DNA of 60,374 nucleotides from an uncultured Prevotellaceae bacterium (GTDB lineage: Bacteria; Bacteroidota; Bacteroidia; Bacteroidales; Bacteroidaceae): the NCBI GenBank assembly GCA_902785945.1, contig CADAAR010000010.1:1-60374 (forward strand). Direction: 5' to 3'. The position numbers and the translations under genes are program-made. Below are positions 43,104-51,329 of the stretch, in pieces (within the stretch, counting starts at the first letter, position 1; the number at the start of each line of letters is the position of its first letter). A model generated the notes under the pieces. It did not search any database and was not told where the DNA came from. It was given only the letters and a program-made list of their open reading frames with translations.

Positions 43104-44726
43104 ATGAACCATCTGTTCACCCTGCTACTCTGTCTGTGCATGGTGATGGTTGTTCCTGCTCAGCAGAAGAAAAGCTCTTCTGTTAAGCGAAAGACAACCA
43201 CCACTAAGACCGTTGCTGCCAAGAAAAAGGCTCAGAAAACTCAGAGTACTCGGAAAACTCAAAGTACTCAGAAGAAAACAACCAAGCAGCCCGCCGTCAC
43301 GGTGCAGAGTCTGAAGAACGAGCGCCAGAAGATTCAAAAGACGATTCAGGAACAGAAGCGGAAGCTCGTGGAAAACGAGCGGAATGTCAAGCAACGTCTG
43401 CAGACGCTAATGGTTATCAATAACGAAATTAACGACAAACGTAAGACGATTGACACCATCCGGCACGACATCGGTAAGCTCGACACCAACATCGACGAGC
43501 TGAATAAGCACATCCGGGTGTTAGAGCAGGAACTCGATACACGTAAACAGCGCTTTATGAAATCGCTGCGCTACATGCATCGGAACCGGAATATCGAGAA
43601 CCGACTGATGTTCATCTTCAGCGCCCATAACTTCTCGCAGATGTATCGTCGTCTGCGATTCGTGCGTGAATATGCCGTTTACCAACGAGCACAGGGCGAG
43701 GCTGTGGAGACGATGAAAAAAGAGGTTGGCAAGGCCGCTGAGGAACTGTCGGCTACCAAGCGTCAGAAAAACGACCTCCTTTACCGTGGCGAGCAGGAGA
43801 AAAAAGCCCTGGAGGGGAAACAGCAGGAGCAACAAAATGTGGTGACCTCCCTGCAGAAACAGCAGAAACAGATACAGGACATCATCAGTCAGCAACAGAA
43901 GAAAGATGCTGAACTGAATGCGCGCATCGATAAGATGATTGCCGAGGAGATTGCCCGTGCGAAAGCCCGTGCTGAGGCTGAACGGAAACGGAAGGCTGCA
44001 GAAGAAGCAGCCAAGAAACGTGCCGAAGAACTGGCCCGCAAGAAAGCGGCTGCAGAGGCGGCTGCCAGAGAGAACGCCCGACGTATTGCAGAAGCCAAGG
44101 CCCGCGAGGAAAAGGCAAAGGCTGAAGCCCGTGCTGCTGCCCGCAAGAGTGCCGAGGAGAAACGGAAGGCCGAAGAGGAGGCCCGTAAGGCTGAGCGTGC
44201 CCGTAGGGAAGAAGAGCGGAAAGCCGCAGCAGAGGCGAAAGCCCGTGAGAAAGACTTGGCCGAGGAGAAACGGAAAGTCAAGGAAGAAAGCGACTGGACC
44301 GTCTCCACAGAGGATCGCAAACTCGCAGGCAGCTTTGAAAGCAACCGCGGTCGTCTGCCCATGCCGCTAACGGGTGGTTATAAGATCGTGAACCGCTTCG
44401 GTCAGTATACCGTCGACGGTGTCAAGGGAAACATCTCCCTCGACAACAAGGGTATTAAGATCAAAGGACAACCCGGGGCTTATGCCCGCAGCGTATATGA
44501 TGGTAAGGTAACAGCAGTCTTCGGTTATGATGGTGCCATGGTGGTGATCATTTCACACGGCACCTATCTTACTGTCTACACGAATCTGGCTGCTGTCAGT
44601 GTCATCAACGGACAGAAGGTGACAGCCCGTCAGACACTCGGCAGAATCGGAGGCGACGGTATCATGCAGTTCCAGCTCCGTCGCGGCAACACCCCGTTGA
44701 ACCCGATGTCATGGCTGGGAAAATAA
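43104..44726 (+). CDS. EnvC-like protein with degenerate LytM/M23 domain
   Basis: A 540-residue secreted protein. Signal peptide 1-19, a Lys/Thr-rich basic stretch to ~60, a long coiled coil from ~65 to ~400 (many K/E/A/R heptads, with a low-complexity AKARAEAERKRKAAEEAAKK section), and a C-terminal LytM domain. The zinc ligands of active M23 peptidases are not seen: the HxxxD position reads DNKGIKIKG and the HxH position reads MQFQLR, while ISHGTYLTVYTNL is kept. As in E. coli EnvC, the domain probably activates an amidase at division rather than cutting peptidoglycan itself. Confidence 0.85.
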   Translation: MNHLFTLLLCLCMVMVVPAQQKKSSSVKRKTTTTKTVAAKKKAQKTQSTRKTQSTQKKTTKQPAVTVQSLKNERQKIQKTIQEQKRKLVENERNVKQRLQTLMVINNEINDKRKTIDTIRHDIGKLDTNIDELNKHIRVLEQELDTRKQRFMKSLRYMHRNRNIENRLMFIFSAHNFSQMYRRLRFVREYAVYQRAQGEAVETMKKEVGKAAEELSATKRQKNDLLYRGEQEKKALEGKQQEQQNVVTSLQKQQKQIQDIISQQQKKDAELNARIDKMIAEEIARAKARAEAERKRKAAEEAAKKRAEELARKKAAAEAAARENARRIAEAKAREEKAKAEARAAARKSAEEKRKAEEEARKAERARREEERKAAAEAKAREKDLAEEKRKVKEESDWTVSTEDRKLAGSFESNRGRLPMPLTGGYKIVNRFGQYTVDGVKGNISLDNKGIKIKGQPGAYARSVYDGKVTAVFGYDGAMVVIISHGTYLTVYTNLAAVSVINGQKVTARQTLGRIGGDGIMQFQLRRGNTPLNPMSWLGK

Positions 44727-44729
44727 AAG

Positions 44730-44753
44730 AAGAGTGATTAGTGAATAGTGAGA
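44730..44753 (+). repeat. GTGAATAGTGA-type intergenic microrepeat
   Basis: GAAGAGTGATTAGTGAATAG followed by TGAG fills the envC-M20 gap; same family as at 6602, 8875 and 11262. Confidence 0.5.
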
Positions 44754-44754
44754 T

Positions 44755-45813
44755 ATGGAGTTGAGAGATTACACAAACGATGCTGTTGAACTGCTGAAGG
44801 CGCTGATTGCCACACCTTCGGAGAGCAGGAATGAGACCCGTGCTGCCGACCTGTTGAGCCGGTATCTGAACCATTGGGGACTGCCTCATGGTAGGGAAGG
44901 CAACAATCTGTGGGTAGGCTGTCAGGATTGGGATAACAACCGTCCTACCGTCATGCTCAACGCACATATCGATACTGTCAAGCCCGTCGCATCATGGACA
45001 CGCGATCCCTATATGCCGACCATCGAGGGTGACACGCTTTATGGTTTGGGCTCCAATGACTGTGGTGGCGGATTGGTAGCGCTGCTTCAGGCTTATCGTA
45101 TCCTGCTCCACAAACCACGTCGTTACAATCTGCTTTGGGTGGCCTCGGCAGAGGAAGAGGTATCGGGTCAGAATGGTTTCAGCCGTGTGCTGCCCCACCT
45201 GCCCAATGTGGATGTCGCCATTGTCGGTGAACCCACCAGCATGCAGCCCGCCATCGCAGAGAAAGGTCTGATGGTGATTGATGGCTATGCCGACGGCGTC
45301 AGTGGACATGCTGCCCGTGAAGAAGGCGTGAATGCCATCTACGAGGCACTCGACGACCTTGTTTTCCTACGTGACTACCAGTTCCGCAAGGTCAGTCCGC
45401 TGTTGGGTCCGACCAAGATGACGGTTACCGTAGTGGAAGCCGGCACGCAGCACAACGTCATTCCCGATCATCTGCATTTTGTGATCGATGTGCGCACGAA
45501 CGAGTACTATCAGAACGAGTTCCTGTTTGAGTTTCTGCGCAAGAAGATGCAGAAGTGTCGTCTCGAGGCCCGCTCGTTCCGTCTGCATTCGTCGAGCATC
45601 CCAGAGGACCATCCGCTGGTACAGCGCTGTATCGCCATGGGTATGAAACCCTTTGGTTCACCAACGCTCAGCGACCAGGCACTCATGCCCTTCCCCTCCT
45701 TTAAATTAGGACCTGGCGACTCCTCGCGCAGCCACTCTGCCGATGAGTTCATCCGCATCTCAGAAATAGAGCATGCCATCAACACATACGTACAATTGTT
45801 AGAAAACTATTAA
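44755..45813 (+). CDS. M20-family deacylase (ArgE/DapE type), probable N-succinylcitrulline desuccinylase
   Basis: A 352-residue zinc-dependent metallopeptidase-family hydrolase. Metal and catalytic motifs: MLNAHIDTVKP (His, Asp), GSNDCGGGLVAL (bridging Asp), the catalytic Glu pair in SAEEEVSGQNG, and VGEPTSMQPA. It resembles ArgE/DapE enzymes. In Bacteroides the arginine pathway removes the acyl group after carbamoylation; with a SOTCase in this window this enzyme is the best candidate for releasing citrulline. That role is inference, and DapE-like or dipeptidase activity is the alternative. Confidence 0.82.
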   Translation: MELRDYTNDAVELLKALIATPSESRNETRAADLLSRYLNHWGLPHGREGNNLWVGCQDWDNNRPTVMLNAHIDTVKPVASWTRDPYMPTIEGDTLYGLGSNDCGGGLVALLQAYRILLHKPRRYNLLWVASAEEEVSGQNGFSRVLPHLPNVDVAIVGEPTSMQPAIAEKGLMVIDGYADGVSGHAAREEGVNAIYEALDDLVFLRDYQFRKVSPLLGPTKMTVTVVEAGTQHNVIPDHLHFVIDVRTNEYYQNEFLFEFLRKKMQKCRLEARSFRLHSSSIPEDHPLVQRCIAMGMKPFGSPTLSDQALMPFPSFKLGPGDSSRSHSADEFIRISEIEHAINTYVQLLENY

Positions 45814-45814
45814 T

Positions 45815-47623
45815 ATGCAAACAAACAGTCATTTATCACGGTTAATTCACGACCAAGCTCAGAAATATGGCGACCGCGAGGTGCTGATCTATAGAGACTT
45901 CGGCAGCAAGGAATGGAAGTCGTTCTCTTGGAATCAGTTCTCGGATATGGTCAAGAAGGTATCGAATGCGATGCTGAACCTTGGTGTGAAAGTGCAAGAA
46001 AATGTGGGTGTCTTCTCACAGAACTCTGTACAATACCTGTTTTGTGACTTCGGCGCCTGGGGCATTCGTGCGGTAACCATCCCCTTCTATGCCACCAGTA
46101 GCGAACAGCAAATCCAGTTCATGGTGAGCGACGCTAAGATACGCTTCCTCTTTGTCGGCGAACAGGAACAGTACGACAAGGCCCGCCGCGTGGTGTCGAT
46201 GTGTCAGACACTGGAGCGCATTATCGTGTTTGACAAGAACGTCCACATCTCTTCCCACGACCCCAATGCGATGTATTTCGATGATTTCCTGAAATTGGGC
46301 GAGAATTATCCGCGACAGACAGAGGTGGAAACCCTACAGGCACAGGCATCGATGGACGATATTGCCAATATCCTATACACTTCAGGTACTACGGGCGACT
46401 CCAAGGGCGTCATTCTGACCTGCGGACAGTATTATGCCGCTATGGAAGCTAACAACAAGTGCGTGCCCGTCGATGAGAACGACCGTGTGCTGAACTTCCT
46501 GCCCTTCACTCATATCTTCGAGAAAGGCTGGAAGATACTCTGTCTGACCGAGGGTGCCCGTCTGATCGTGAATACCTACCCGCTGGAGGTCCAGCAGTCC
46601 ATGAAGGAGACCCATCCGACATGTATGTCATCGGTACCCCGATTCTGGGAGAAGGTGTATATGGGCGTTCTAGAGCAGATCGATAAGGCCAGTGCCCCCA
46701 AACGTAAACTCTTCCAGCATGCGCTCAATGTGGGTAAGAAACATAATATCGACTACCTCTCAAAAGGCAAGCATCCCCCGTTGGCGCTGCACTTCGAATA
46801 CGAGATGCTCAACAAGACGGTCTTCTCCCTCGTCCGCAAGGAGTTAGGACTGGAGAATGCCCACTTCTTCCCTACCGCAGGTGCAACCGTCAATCCGAAG
46901 GTGGAGGAATTTGTCCATTCCATCGGTATTAACATGGTGGTAGGCTACGGCCTCACGGAGAGCCTGGCCACTGTGAGCTGTAATCATCTCGGCGAACCCT
47001 TTACCGTGGGTGGTGTGGGCATACCCATCGAGGGCATTGACATCAAGATCAGCGACGAGGGTGAGGTACTGCTGAAAGGTCCGACGATCACCATCGGCTA
47101 CTACAACCGCGATGACCTGACCAAGGCCGCCTTTACCGACGACGGGTATTTCAAGACTGGCGACTCAGGCTATCTGAAGGATGGCGAGCTGTTCCTGAAA
47201 GAGCGCATCAAGGATCTCTATAAGACCTCTAACGGCAAATATATCGCACCTCAGATGATTGAATCGAAGCTGTTGGTGGATAAATACATCGACCAGATAG
47301 CCATCATCGCCGACCAGCGTAAGTTCGTATCGGCATTGATCATACCAGTCTATTCACTGTTGGAAGAGTATGCCCGTGAGCATCATATCCCGTTTGAGAG
47401 CCGTGAGCAGTTGTGTGCCGACAAGCAGATCTACGACATGATGAAAGAGCGCATCGACACCCTGCAACAGCAGTTGGCCCATTACGAGCAAATCAAGCGC
47501 TTCACCCTGCTGCCTCACCACTTCTCAATGGAAAAAGGCGAGCTCACCAACACGCTGAAGATCAAGCGTCGTGTGTTGAATGAGAACTACAAGAAAGAGA
47601 TCGACGCAATGTACGAGGATTAA
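45815..47623 (+). CDS. Long-chain fatty-acid--CoA ligase
   Basis: A 602-residue AMP-binding enzyme of the FadD/FAA type, activating long-chain fatty acids. Motifs: NILYTSGTTGDSKGVILT (P-loop), FLPFTHIFEKG, GYGLTESLATVSCN, YFKTGDSGYLKDGELFLKERIKDLYKTSNGKYIAP. The C-terminal LTNTLKIKRR replaces the more usual SGK-type lysine segment. It starts 1 bp after the M20 gene. Growth on or recycling of fatty acids is likely; chain length cannot be read. Confidence 0.92.
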   Translation: MQTNSHLSRLIHDQAQKYGDREVLIYRDFGSKEWKSFSWNQFSDMVKKVSNAMLNLGVKVQENVGVFSQNSVQYLFCDFGAWGIRAVTIPFYATSSEQQIQFMVSDAKIRFLFVGEQEQYDKARRVVSMCQTLERIIVFDKNVHISSHDPNAMYFDDFLKLGENYPRQTEVETLQAQASMDDIANILYTSGTTGDSKGVILTCGQYYAAMEANNKCVPVDENDRVLNFLPFTHIFEKGWKILCLTEGARLIVNTYPLEVQQSMKETHPTCMSSVPRFWEKVYMGVLEQIDKASAPKRKLFQHALNVGKKHNIDYLSKGKHPPLALHFEYEMLNKTVFSLVRKELGLENAHFFPTAGATVNPKVEEFVHSIGINMVVGYGLTESLATVSCNHLGEPFTVGGVGIPIEGIDIKISDEGEVLLKGPTITIGYYNRDDLTKAAFTDDGYFKTGDSGYLKDGELFLKERIKDLYKTSNGKYIAPQMIESKLLVDKYIDQIAIIADQRKFVSALIIPVYSLLEEYAREHHIPFESREQLCADKQIYDMMKERIDTLQQQLAHYEQIKRFTLLPHHFSMEKGELTNTLKIKRRVLNENYKKEIDAMYED

Positions 47624-47633
47624 CCCGTAAGCA

Positions 47634-47665
47634 TTTGGCGGTTTCAATTAATTGTTGTACCTTTG
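47634..47665 (+). promoter_or_regulatory. prfB: prfB promoter (leaderless transcript)
   Basis: TTTG (47634-47637), 20 bp, TACCTTTG (47658-47665), then CACCC and the ATG at 47671. The transcript should begin at or within a few bases of the start codon. Confidence 0.8.
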
Positions 47666-47670
47666 CACCC

Positions 47671-48795
47671 ATGATTACGCAAGACCAACTGAAAGATATA
47701 TTAGAGCGGGCAGATGCGTTGCACCGCTATCTCGAAATCGACAAGAAGAAGATGGAGTTCGAAGAGGAAGATCTTCGGACCCAGGCACCTGACTTCTGGG
47801 ACGACCGTAAGCGTGCCGAGGAGCAGATGAAGAAAGTGAAAGGCATCAAGCGATGGCTCGATGACTATAAAGAAGTGCGTACGCTGGCCGACGAACTGCA
47901 GTTGGCCTTCGACTTCTACAAAGACGAGATGGTAACGGAGGAAGAGGTTGATGACACCTATGCCAAAGTTATTCAGGCGATAGAAGATCTGGAACTGAAA
48001 AACATGCTCCGTCAGAAGGAAGACCCCATGGATGCCGTGCTGAAGATTAACTCCGGTGCTGGTGGCACCGAGGCACAGGACTGGGCGTCGATGCTAATGC
48101 GTATGTATATGCGCTGGGCTGAGGCTCATGGTTATAAGGTCACCATCTCAAACCTGCTCGACGGCGACGAGGCCGGCATCAAGAGTGTAACGATGCAGAT
48201 AGAGGGCGGTGACTATGCCTACGGTTTTCTGAAGAGCGAGAATGGTGTGCACCGTCTGGTGCGTGTATCACCTTTCAATGCCCAGGGTAAACGTATGACG
48301 AGCTTTGCCTCCGTATTTGTATCACCTTTGGTAGACGATACCATCGAGGTGTATGTCGACCCTGCCAAACTGTCGTGGGATACCTTCCGCAGTTCAGGCG
48401 CAGGCGGACAGAACGTGAACAAGGTGGAATCGGGCGTACGTCTACGCTATTGGTATACCGACCCTGATACGGGCGAGGAAGAGGAAATCCTGATTGAGAA
48501 TACAGAGACCCGCGACCAGCCGAAGAACAAGGAGCGTGCGATGACCTTGCTGAAGTCACAACTCTACGACCGTGCGATGAAAAAGCGCTTAGAGGCCCAG
48601 GCCAAGATCGAGGCTGGCAAGAAAAAAATCGAATGGGGCAGTCAGATCCGTTCGTATGTCTTCGACGACAAGCGCGTCAAGGATCACCGTACCAATTTCG
48701 AGACCCGCGACGTCGACAGTGTCATGAACGGCAAAATCGATGGCTTCATCAAGGCCTACCTGATGGAGTTCCCTGTAAACGACGAAGAGAATTAA
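47671..48795 (+). CDS. prfB: Peptide chain release factor 2
   Basis: A 374-residue release factor that reads UGA and UAA. The RF2 codon-recognition motif SPF is in VRVSPFNAQGKRMTSFASV, and the peptidyl-hydrolysis GGQ is in SSGAGGQNVNKVES. The reading frame is continuous through the place (about codons 20-30, ALHRYLEIDKKK) where most RF2 genes have an in-frame UGA and a programmed +1 shift, so that autoregulation is absent. The start at 47671 follows from the promoter and the family N-terminus. Confidence 0.95.
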   Translation: MITQDQLKDILERADALHRYLEIDKKKMEFEEEDLRTQAPDFWDDRKRAEEQMKKVKGIKRWLDDYKEVRTLADELQLAFDFYKDEMVTEEEVDDTYAKVIQAIEDLELKNMLRQKEDPMDAVLKINSGAGGTEAQDWASMLMRMYMRWAEAHGYKVTISNLLDGDEAGIKSVTMQIEGGDYAYGFLKSENGVHRLVRVSPFNAQGKRMTSFASVFVSPLVDDTIEVYVDPAKLSWDTFRSSGAGGQNVNKVESGVRLRYWYTDPDTGEEEEILIENTETRDQPKNKERAMTLLKSQLYDRAMKKRLEAQAKIEAGKKKIEWGSQIRSYVFDDKRVKDHRTNFETRDVDSVMNGKIDGFIKAYLMEFPVNDEEN

Positions 48796-48830
48796 AGATT
48801 AAAACATATAAAATTAAAACATTACTAATT

Positions 48831-48989
48831 ATGGCACAAATAGCAAAAGCATCTAAGTCAACTGAGAAGAAGGTGGCTTATCAGAAGAAACAGGAAGACA
48901 ATGGTAAGAAGGTCGTTAATTGGATCTTTGGCGTACTGATTCTGCTCGCCATCGCATTCGTAATCTATTCTGTCTTCATCGTTTCTTAA
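48831..48989 (+). CDS. Small single-pass membrane protein
   Basis: A 52-residue protein: a basic N-terminal half (KASKSTEKKVAYQKKQEDNGKK) and one C-terminal membrane helix (WIFGVLILLAIAFVIYSVF). Its ATG at 48831 is preceded by 35 bp of A/T-rich sequence after prfB, and its TAA overlaps the CYTH start (TAATG). I do not recognise a family with known function. The clear gene-like context and composition support it as real. Confidence 0.7.
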   Translation: MAQIAKASKSTEKKVAYQKKQEDNGKKVVNWIFGVLILLAIAFVIYSVFIVS

Positions 48990-49468
48990 TGGGCTACGAA
49001 ATCGAGCGGAAATTCCTGGTCAAAGACGAGCGCTACAAAGAGCAAGCCTTTGCCAGCAGCCGCATCTGTCAAGGCTATATCTGCAGCGGTCACGGACGCA
49101 CCGTTCGTGTGCGCATCCGTGACGCGCGCGGGTACCTTACTATTAAAGGGCCCTCTACGAACGGCGGACTGAGCCGTTATGAGTTTGAAAAAGAGATTAC
49201 GCTCGACGAAGCAGAGCACCTGATGCAACTCTGTGAGCCAGGTCTCATCGACAAGACACGCTATCTTGTAAAGAGTGGTCAGCACACCTTCGAGGTGGAT
49301 GAGTTCTATGGCGAAAATGAAGGTCTCGTGATAGCCGAAGTAGAGCTGAACTCAGAAGATGAACCCTATGAAAAACCCGATTTCATCGGTAAGGAAGTAA
49401 CAGGCGACAAACGATATTACAACGCTCATCTGCGATTGAATCCCTTTACCCGCTGGGAGCGAAAGTAA
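48989..49468 (+). CDS. CYTH-domain protein
   Basis: A 159-residue protein of the CYTH superfamily, which bind triphosphates and include inorganic triphosphatases. The signature EIERKFLV is at residues 4-11, and the tunnel-lining charged residues follow (RTVRVRIRD, YLTIKGPS, RYEFEKEI, TRYLV, FEVDEF, AEVEL). It probably hydrolyses tripolyphosphate or a related substrate. The start overlaps the previous stop, and its 3' end overlaps the convergent VanZ-like gene by 43 bp. Confidence 0.9.
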   Translation: MGYEIERKFLVKDERYKEQAFASSRICQGYICSGHGRTVRVRIRDARGYLTIKGPSTNGGLSRYEFEKEITLDEAEHLMQLCEPGLIDKTRYLVKSGQHTFEVDEFYGENEGLVIAEVELNSEDEPYEKPDFIGKEVTGDKRYYNAHLRLNPFTRWERK

Positions 49469-49854
49469 AGGAGTGTACCTATGAGTCCGACGATGCCGGC
49501 GATGGTAACACCTGTTGAGTTAGCGGCAAAGTCGAGCCAGTCACCATTACGCGTTGTGGTACAATAGGCCTGCATCAATTCCAACACGCCACCCATCATG
49601 ACAGGTGTCAGCCAGGCCCAAAAGAAGAGTTTCTCGTAGTCTGGCGACTTGTGCTTCAACGTGTATTCCAGCCAGATTATCAGACAAGTGCCACCATACA
49701 TGATAAAGTGTACCCACTTGTCGATAAACTCCACATTATCAAGAGGTGTTTCAGGGAAAAAGGGTAGCAGCGACAGTATCCAGACCAAACAGATACAAGT
49801 CACTGAAAAGGGATATTTCCTGATATATTGTAAGACAAAACGCATGTTTATCAT
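49426..49854 (-). CDS. VanZ-like membrane protein
   Basis: A 142-residue integral membrane protein with about four hydrophobic segments (FSVTCICLVWILSLLPFF; WVHFIMYGGTCLIIWLEY; LFFWAWLTPVMMGGVLELMQAY; VTIAGIVGLIGTLLYF). The pattern D-K-W-V-H-F and GGVLELMQ with GDWLDFAANSTGV is typical of the VanZ-like fold. Function is unknown outside glycopeptide resistance clusters, none of which is present. A start 9 bp downstream (MRFVLQ) is possible. Confidence 0.85.
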   Translation of the reverse strand: MINMRFVLQYIRKYPFSVTCICLVWILSLLPFFPETPLDNVEFIDKWVHFIMYGGTCLIIWLEYTLKHKSPDYEKLFFWAWLTPVMMGGVLELMQAYCTTTRNGDWLDFAANSTGVTIAGIVGLIGTLLYFRSQRVKGFNRR

Positions 49855-49865
49855 TATTTTTGCTG

Positions 49866-49873
49866 CAAAATTA
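49866..49873 (-). promoter_or_regulatory. -7 element for the VanZ-like gene
   Basis: On the minus strand TAATTTTG, 11 bases before the start at 49854. No clear -33 box. Confidence 0.5.
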
Positions 49874-49917
49874 AGAAATAAATGCGAAAAATGAACTGTT
49901 AATTACAAATAATTTAC

Positions 49918-49925
49918 TATTTTTG
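49918..49925 (+). promoter_or_regulatory. -7 element for the first NSS transporter gene
   Basis: TATTTTTG, then CAGCG. It lies 9 bases before an ATG at 49935 and 24 before the ATG at 49950. It is divergent from the VanZ promoter about 45 bp away. Confidence 0.6.
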
Positions 49926-49949
49926 CAGCGAAATATGAGAAATGTGCAT

Positions 49950-51320
49950 ATGGCAAAACTGGAAAGAGCAAGTTTCGGAAGTAAACTTGGCGTCATTCTG
50001 GCTACTGCGGGTTCCGCTGTGGGATTGGGTAACGTGTGGCGTTTCCCCTATATGGCAGGTCAGAACGGAGGCGCCGTTTTCATTATCATATATGTGGGCT
50101 GTGTATTGCTGCTGGGTATTCCCTGTATGATCAGCGAGTTTATCATTGGTCGTCACGCCCAGTCGAACACAGCACGTGCCTATAGAAAAGTGGGAGGCAG
50201 GAATCCCTTGTCATATATCGGCTATATGAGTGTGTTAACAGGATTCCTCATCACAGGTTATTATGCGGTAGTGTCAGGCTGGTGTCTGCAGTATATCTGG
50301 GCTTCAGCAATAGGACATCTCGAAGGGGGCAATCCGGAATTCTTCAAGACCTACTTCGTAGAATTCTCACAAGACCCCGTGAAGCCCATCTTCTGGACTT
50401 TCCTCATGCTTCTGGCCACTTATCTGATTATTGAGCACGGTGTGCGTGACGGTATCGAACGGGCCTCGAAGATCTTTATGCCCGTCTTATTCATTCTTCT
50501 GTTAATCATCGTTGCCGCCTCGTGCATGCTCCCCAATGCTGCACAGGGTATCGAGTTTCTCTTCAAACCCGACAGATCGATGATCAATGGCGATGTGTTC
50601 CTTGGCGCCCTTGGACAGTCGTTTTATTCAATGAGCATTGCCATGGGCTGCATTTGTACCTACGCCAGTTACTTCTCAAAACAAACTAATCTTACAACAT
50701 CAGCGGTTCAGATTGGAGTCATCGACTCCGTTGTCGCCATTCTGGCAGGACTGATGATTTTCCCTGCTGCCTTCTCAGTGGGTGTGAACCCCGATAGTGG
50801 TCCATCACTCATCTTTATCACCTTGCCGAATGTGTTTCAGCAGGCCTTTGGCGGTATGCCGATAGTGGGCTACATCATTTCCTTGCTGTTCTATCTGCTC
50901 CTTTCGCTGGCAGCCCTCACCTCCCTGATTTCACTTCATGAGGTGAGCACCTCCTTCTTCCAAGAGGAGTTTCGCATCACGCGAAAGGTTGCAGCCATCA
51001 TTGTCACCGCCTCATGCTGTGTGATGGGTATCATCTGCTCCCTCTCGCTGGGACCCACTGGTACAACGCTGCATTTCTTCGAGAAAACATTGTTTGATAT
51101 CTTCGACTTCGTGACGGGACAGATCTTCCTACCCATTGTAGGCTTCCTGACCTGTATTCTGATCGGTTGGTTTGTACCTCATAAGCTGGTACACGACGAA
51201 TTCACCAATCGTGGTACACTACGTGTCAGCAGATACTTTCACATCTATCTTTTCCTGGTGAAGTATATCTGTCCTCTTTGTATCCTGTTTATCTTCCTGC
51301 ATCAGCTCGGACTTCTTTAA
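49950..51320 (+). CDS. Sodium-dependent (NSS family) amino-acid transporter, copy 1
   Basis: A 456-residue inner-membrane symporter of the neurotransmitter:sodium symporter family, related to LeuT. TM1 carries the family signature FGSKLGVILATAGSAVGLGNVWRFPYMAGQNGGAVFI-type pattern, and about 11-12 hydrophobic segments follow (for example VSGWCLQYIWA, GQSFYSMSIAMGCICTYASYF, PDSGPSLIFITLPNVF). The start at 49950 (MAKLERASFGS) matches the next paralogue; an ATG at 49935 is possible. It probably imports an amino acid with Na+. Confidence 0.92.
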   Translation: MAKLERASFGSKLGVILATAGSAVGLGNVWRFPYMAGQNGGAVFIIIYVGCVLLLGIPCMISEFIIGRHAQSNTARAYRKVGGRNPLSYIGYMSVLTGFLITGYYAVVSGWCLQYIWASAIGHLEGGNPEFFKTYFVEFSQDPVKPIFWTFLMLLATYLIIEHGVRDGIERASKIFMPVLFILLLIIVAASCMLPNAAQGIEFLFKPDRSMINGDVFLGALGQSFYSMSIAMGCICTYASYFSKQTNLTTSAVQIGVIDSVVAILAGLMIFPAAFSVGVNPDSGPSLIFITLPNVFQQAFGGMPIVGYIISLLFYLLLSLAALTSLISLHEVSTSFFQEEFRITRKVAAIIVTASCCVMGIICSLSLGPTGTTLHFFEKTLFDIFDFVTGQIFLPIVGFLTCILIGWFVPHKLVHDEFTNRGTLRVSRYFHIYLFLVKYICPLCILFIFLHQLGLL

Positions 51321-51329
51321 ACAAAGCGT

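Noticed and set aside
47635-47670. Upstream extension of prfB to an ATG-like start at 47635
   Set aside because: That stretch is the promoter itself (TTTG, 20 bp, TACCTTTG), and the extra residues do not match RF2 N-termini.
49426-49854. Glycopeptide (vancomycin) resistance via VanZ and Ddl
   Set aside because: The VanZ-like fold is common in genomes without resistance; ddl is an ordinary D-Ala-D-Ala ligase and no vanH/A/X gene is present.
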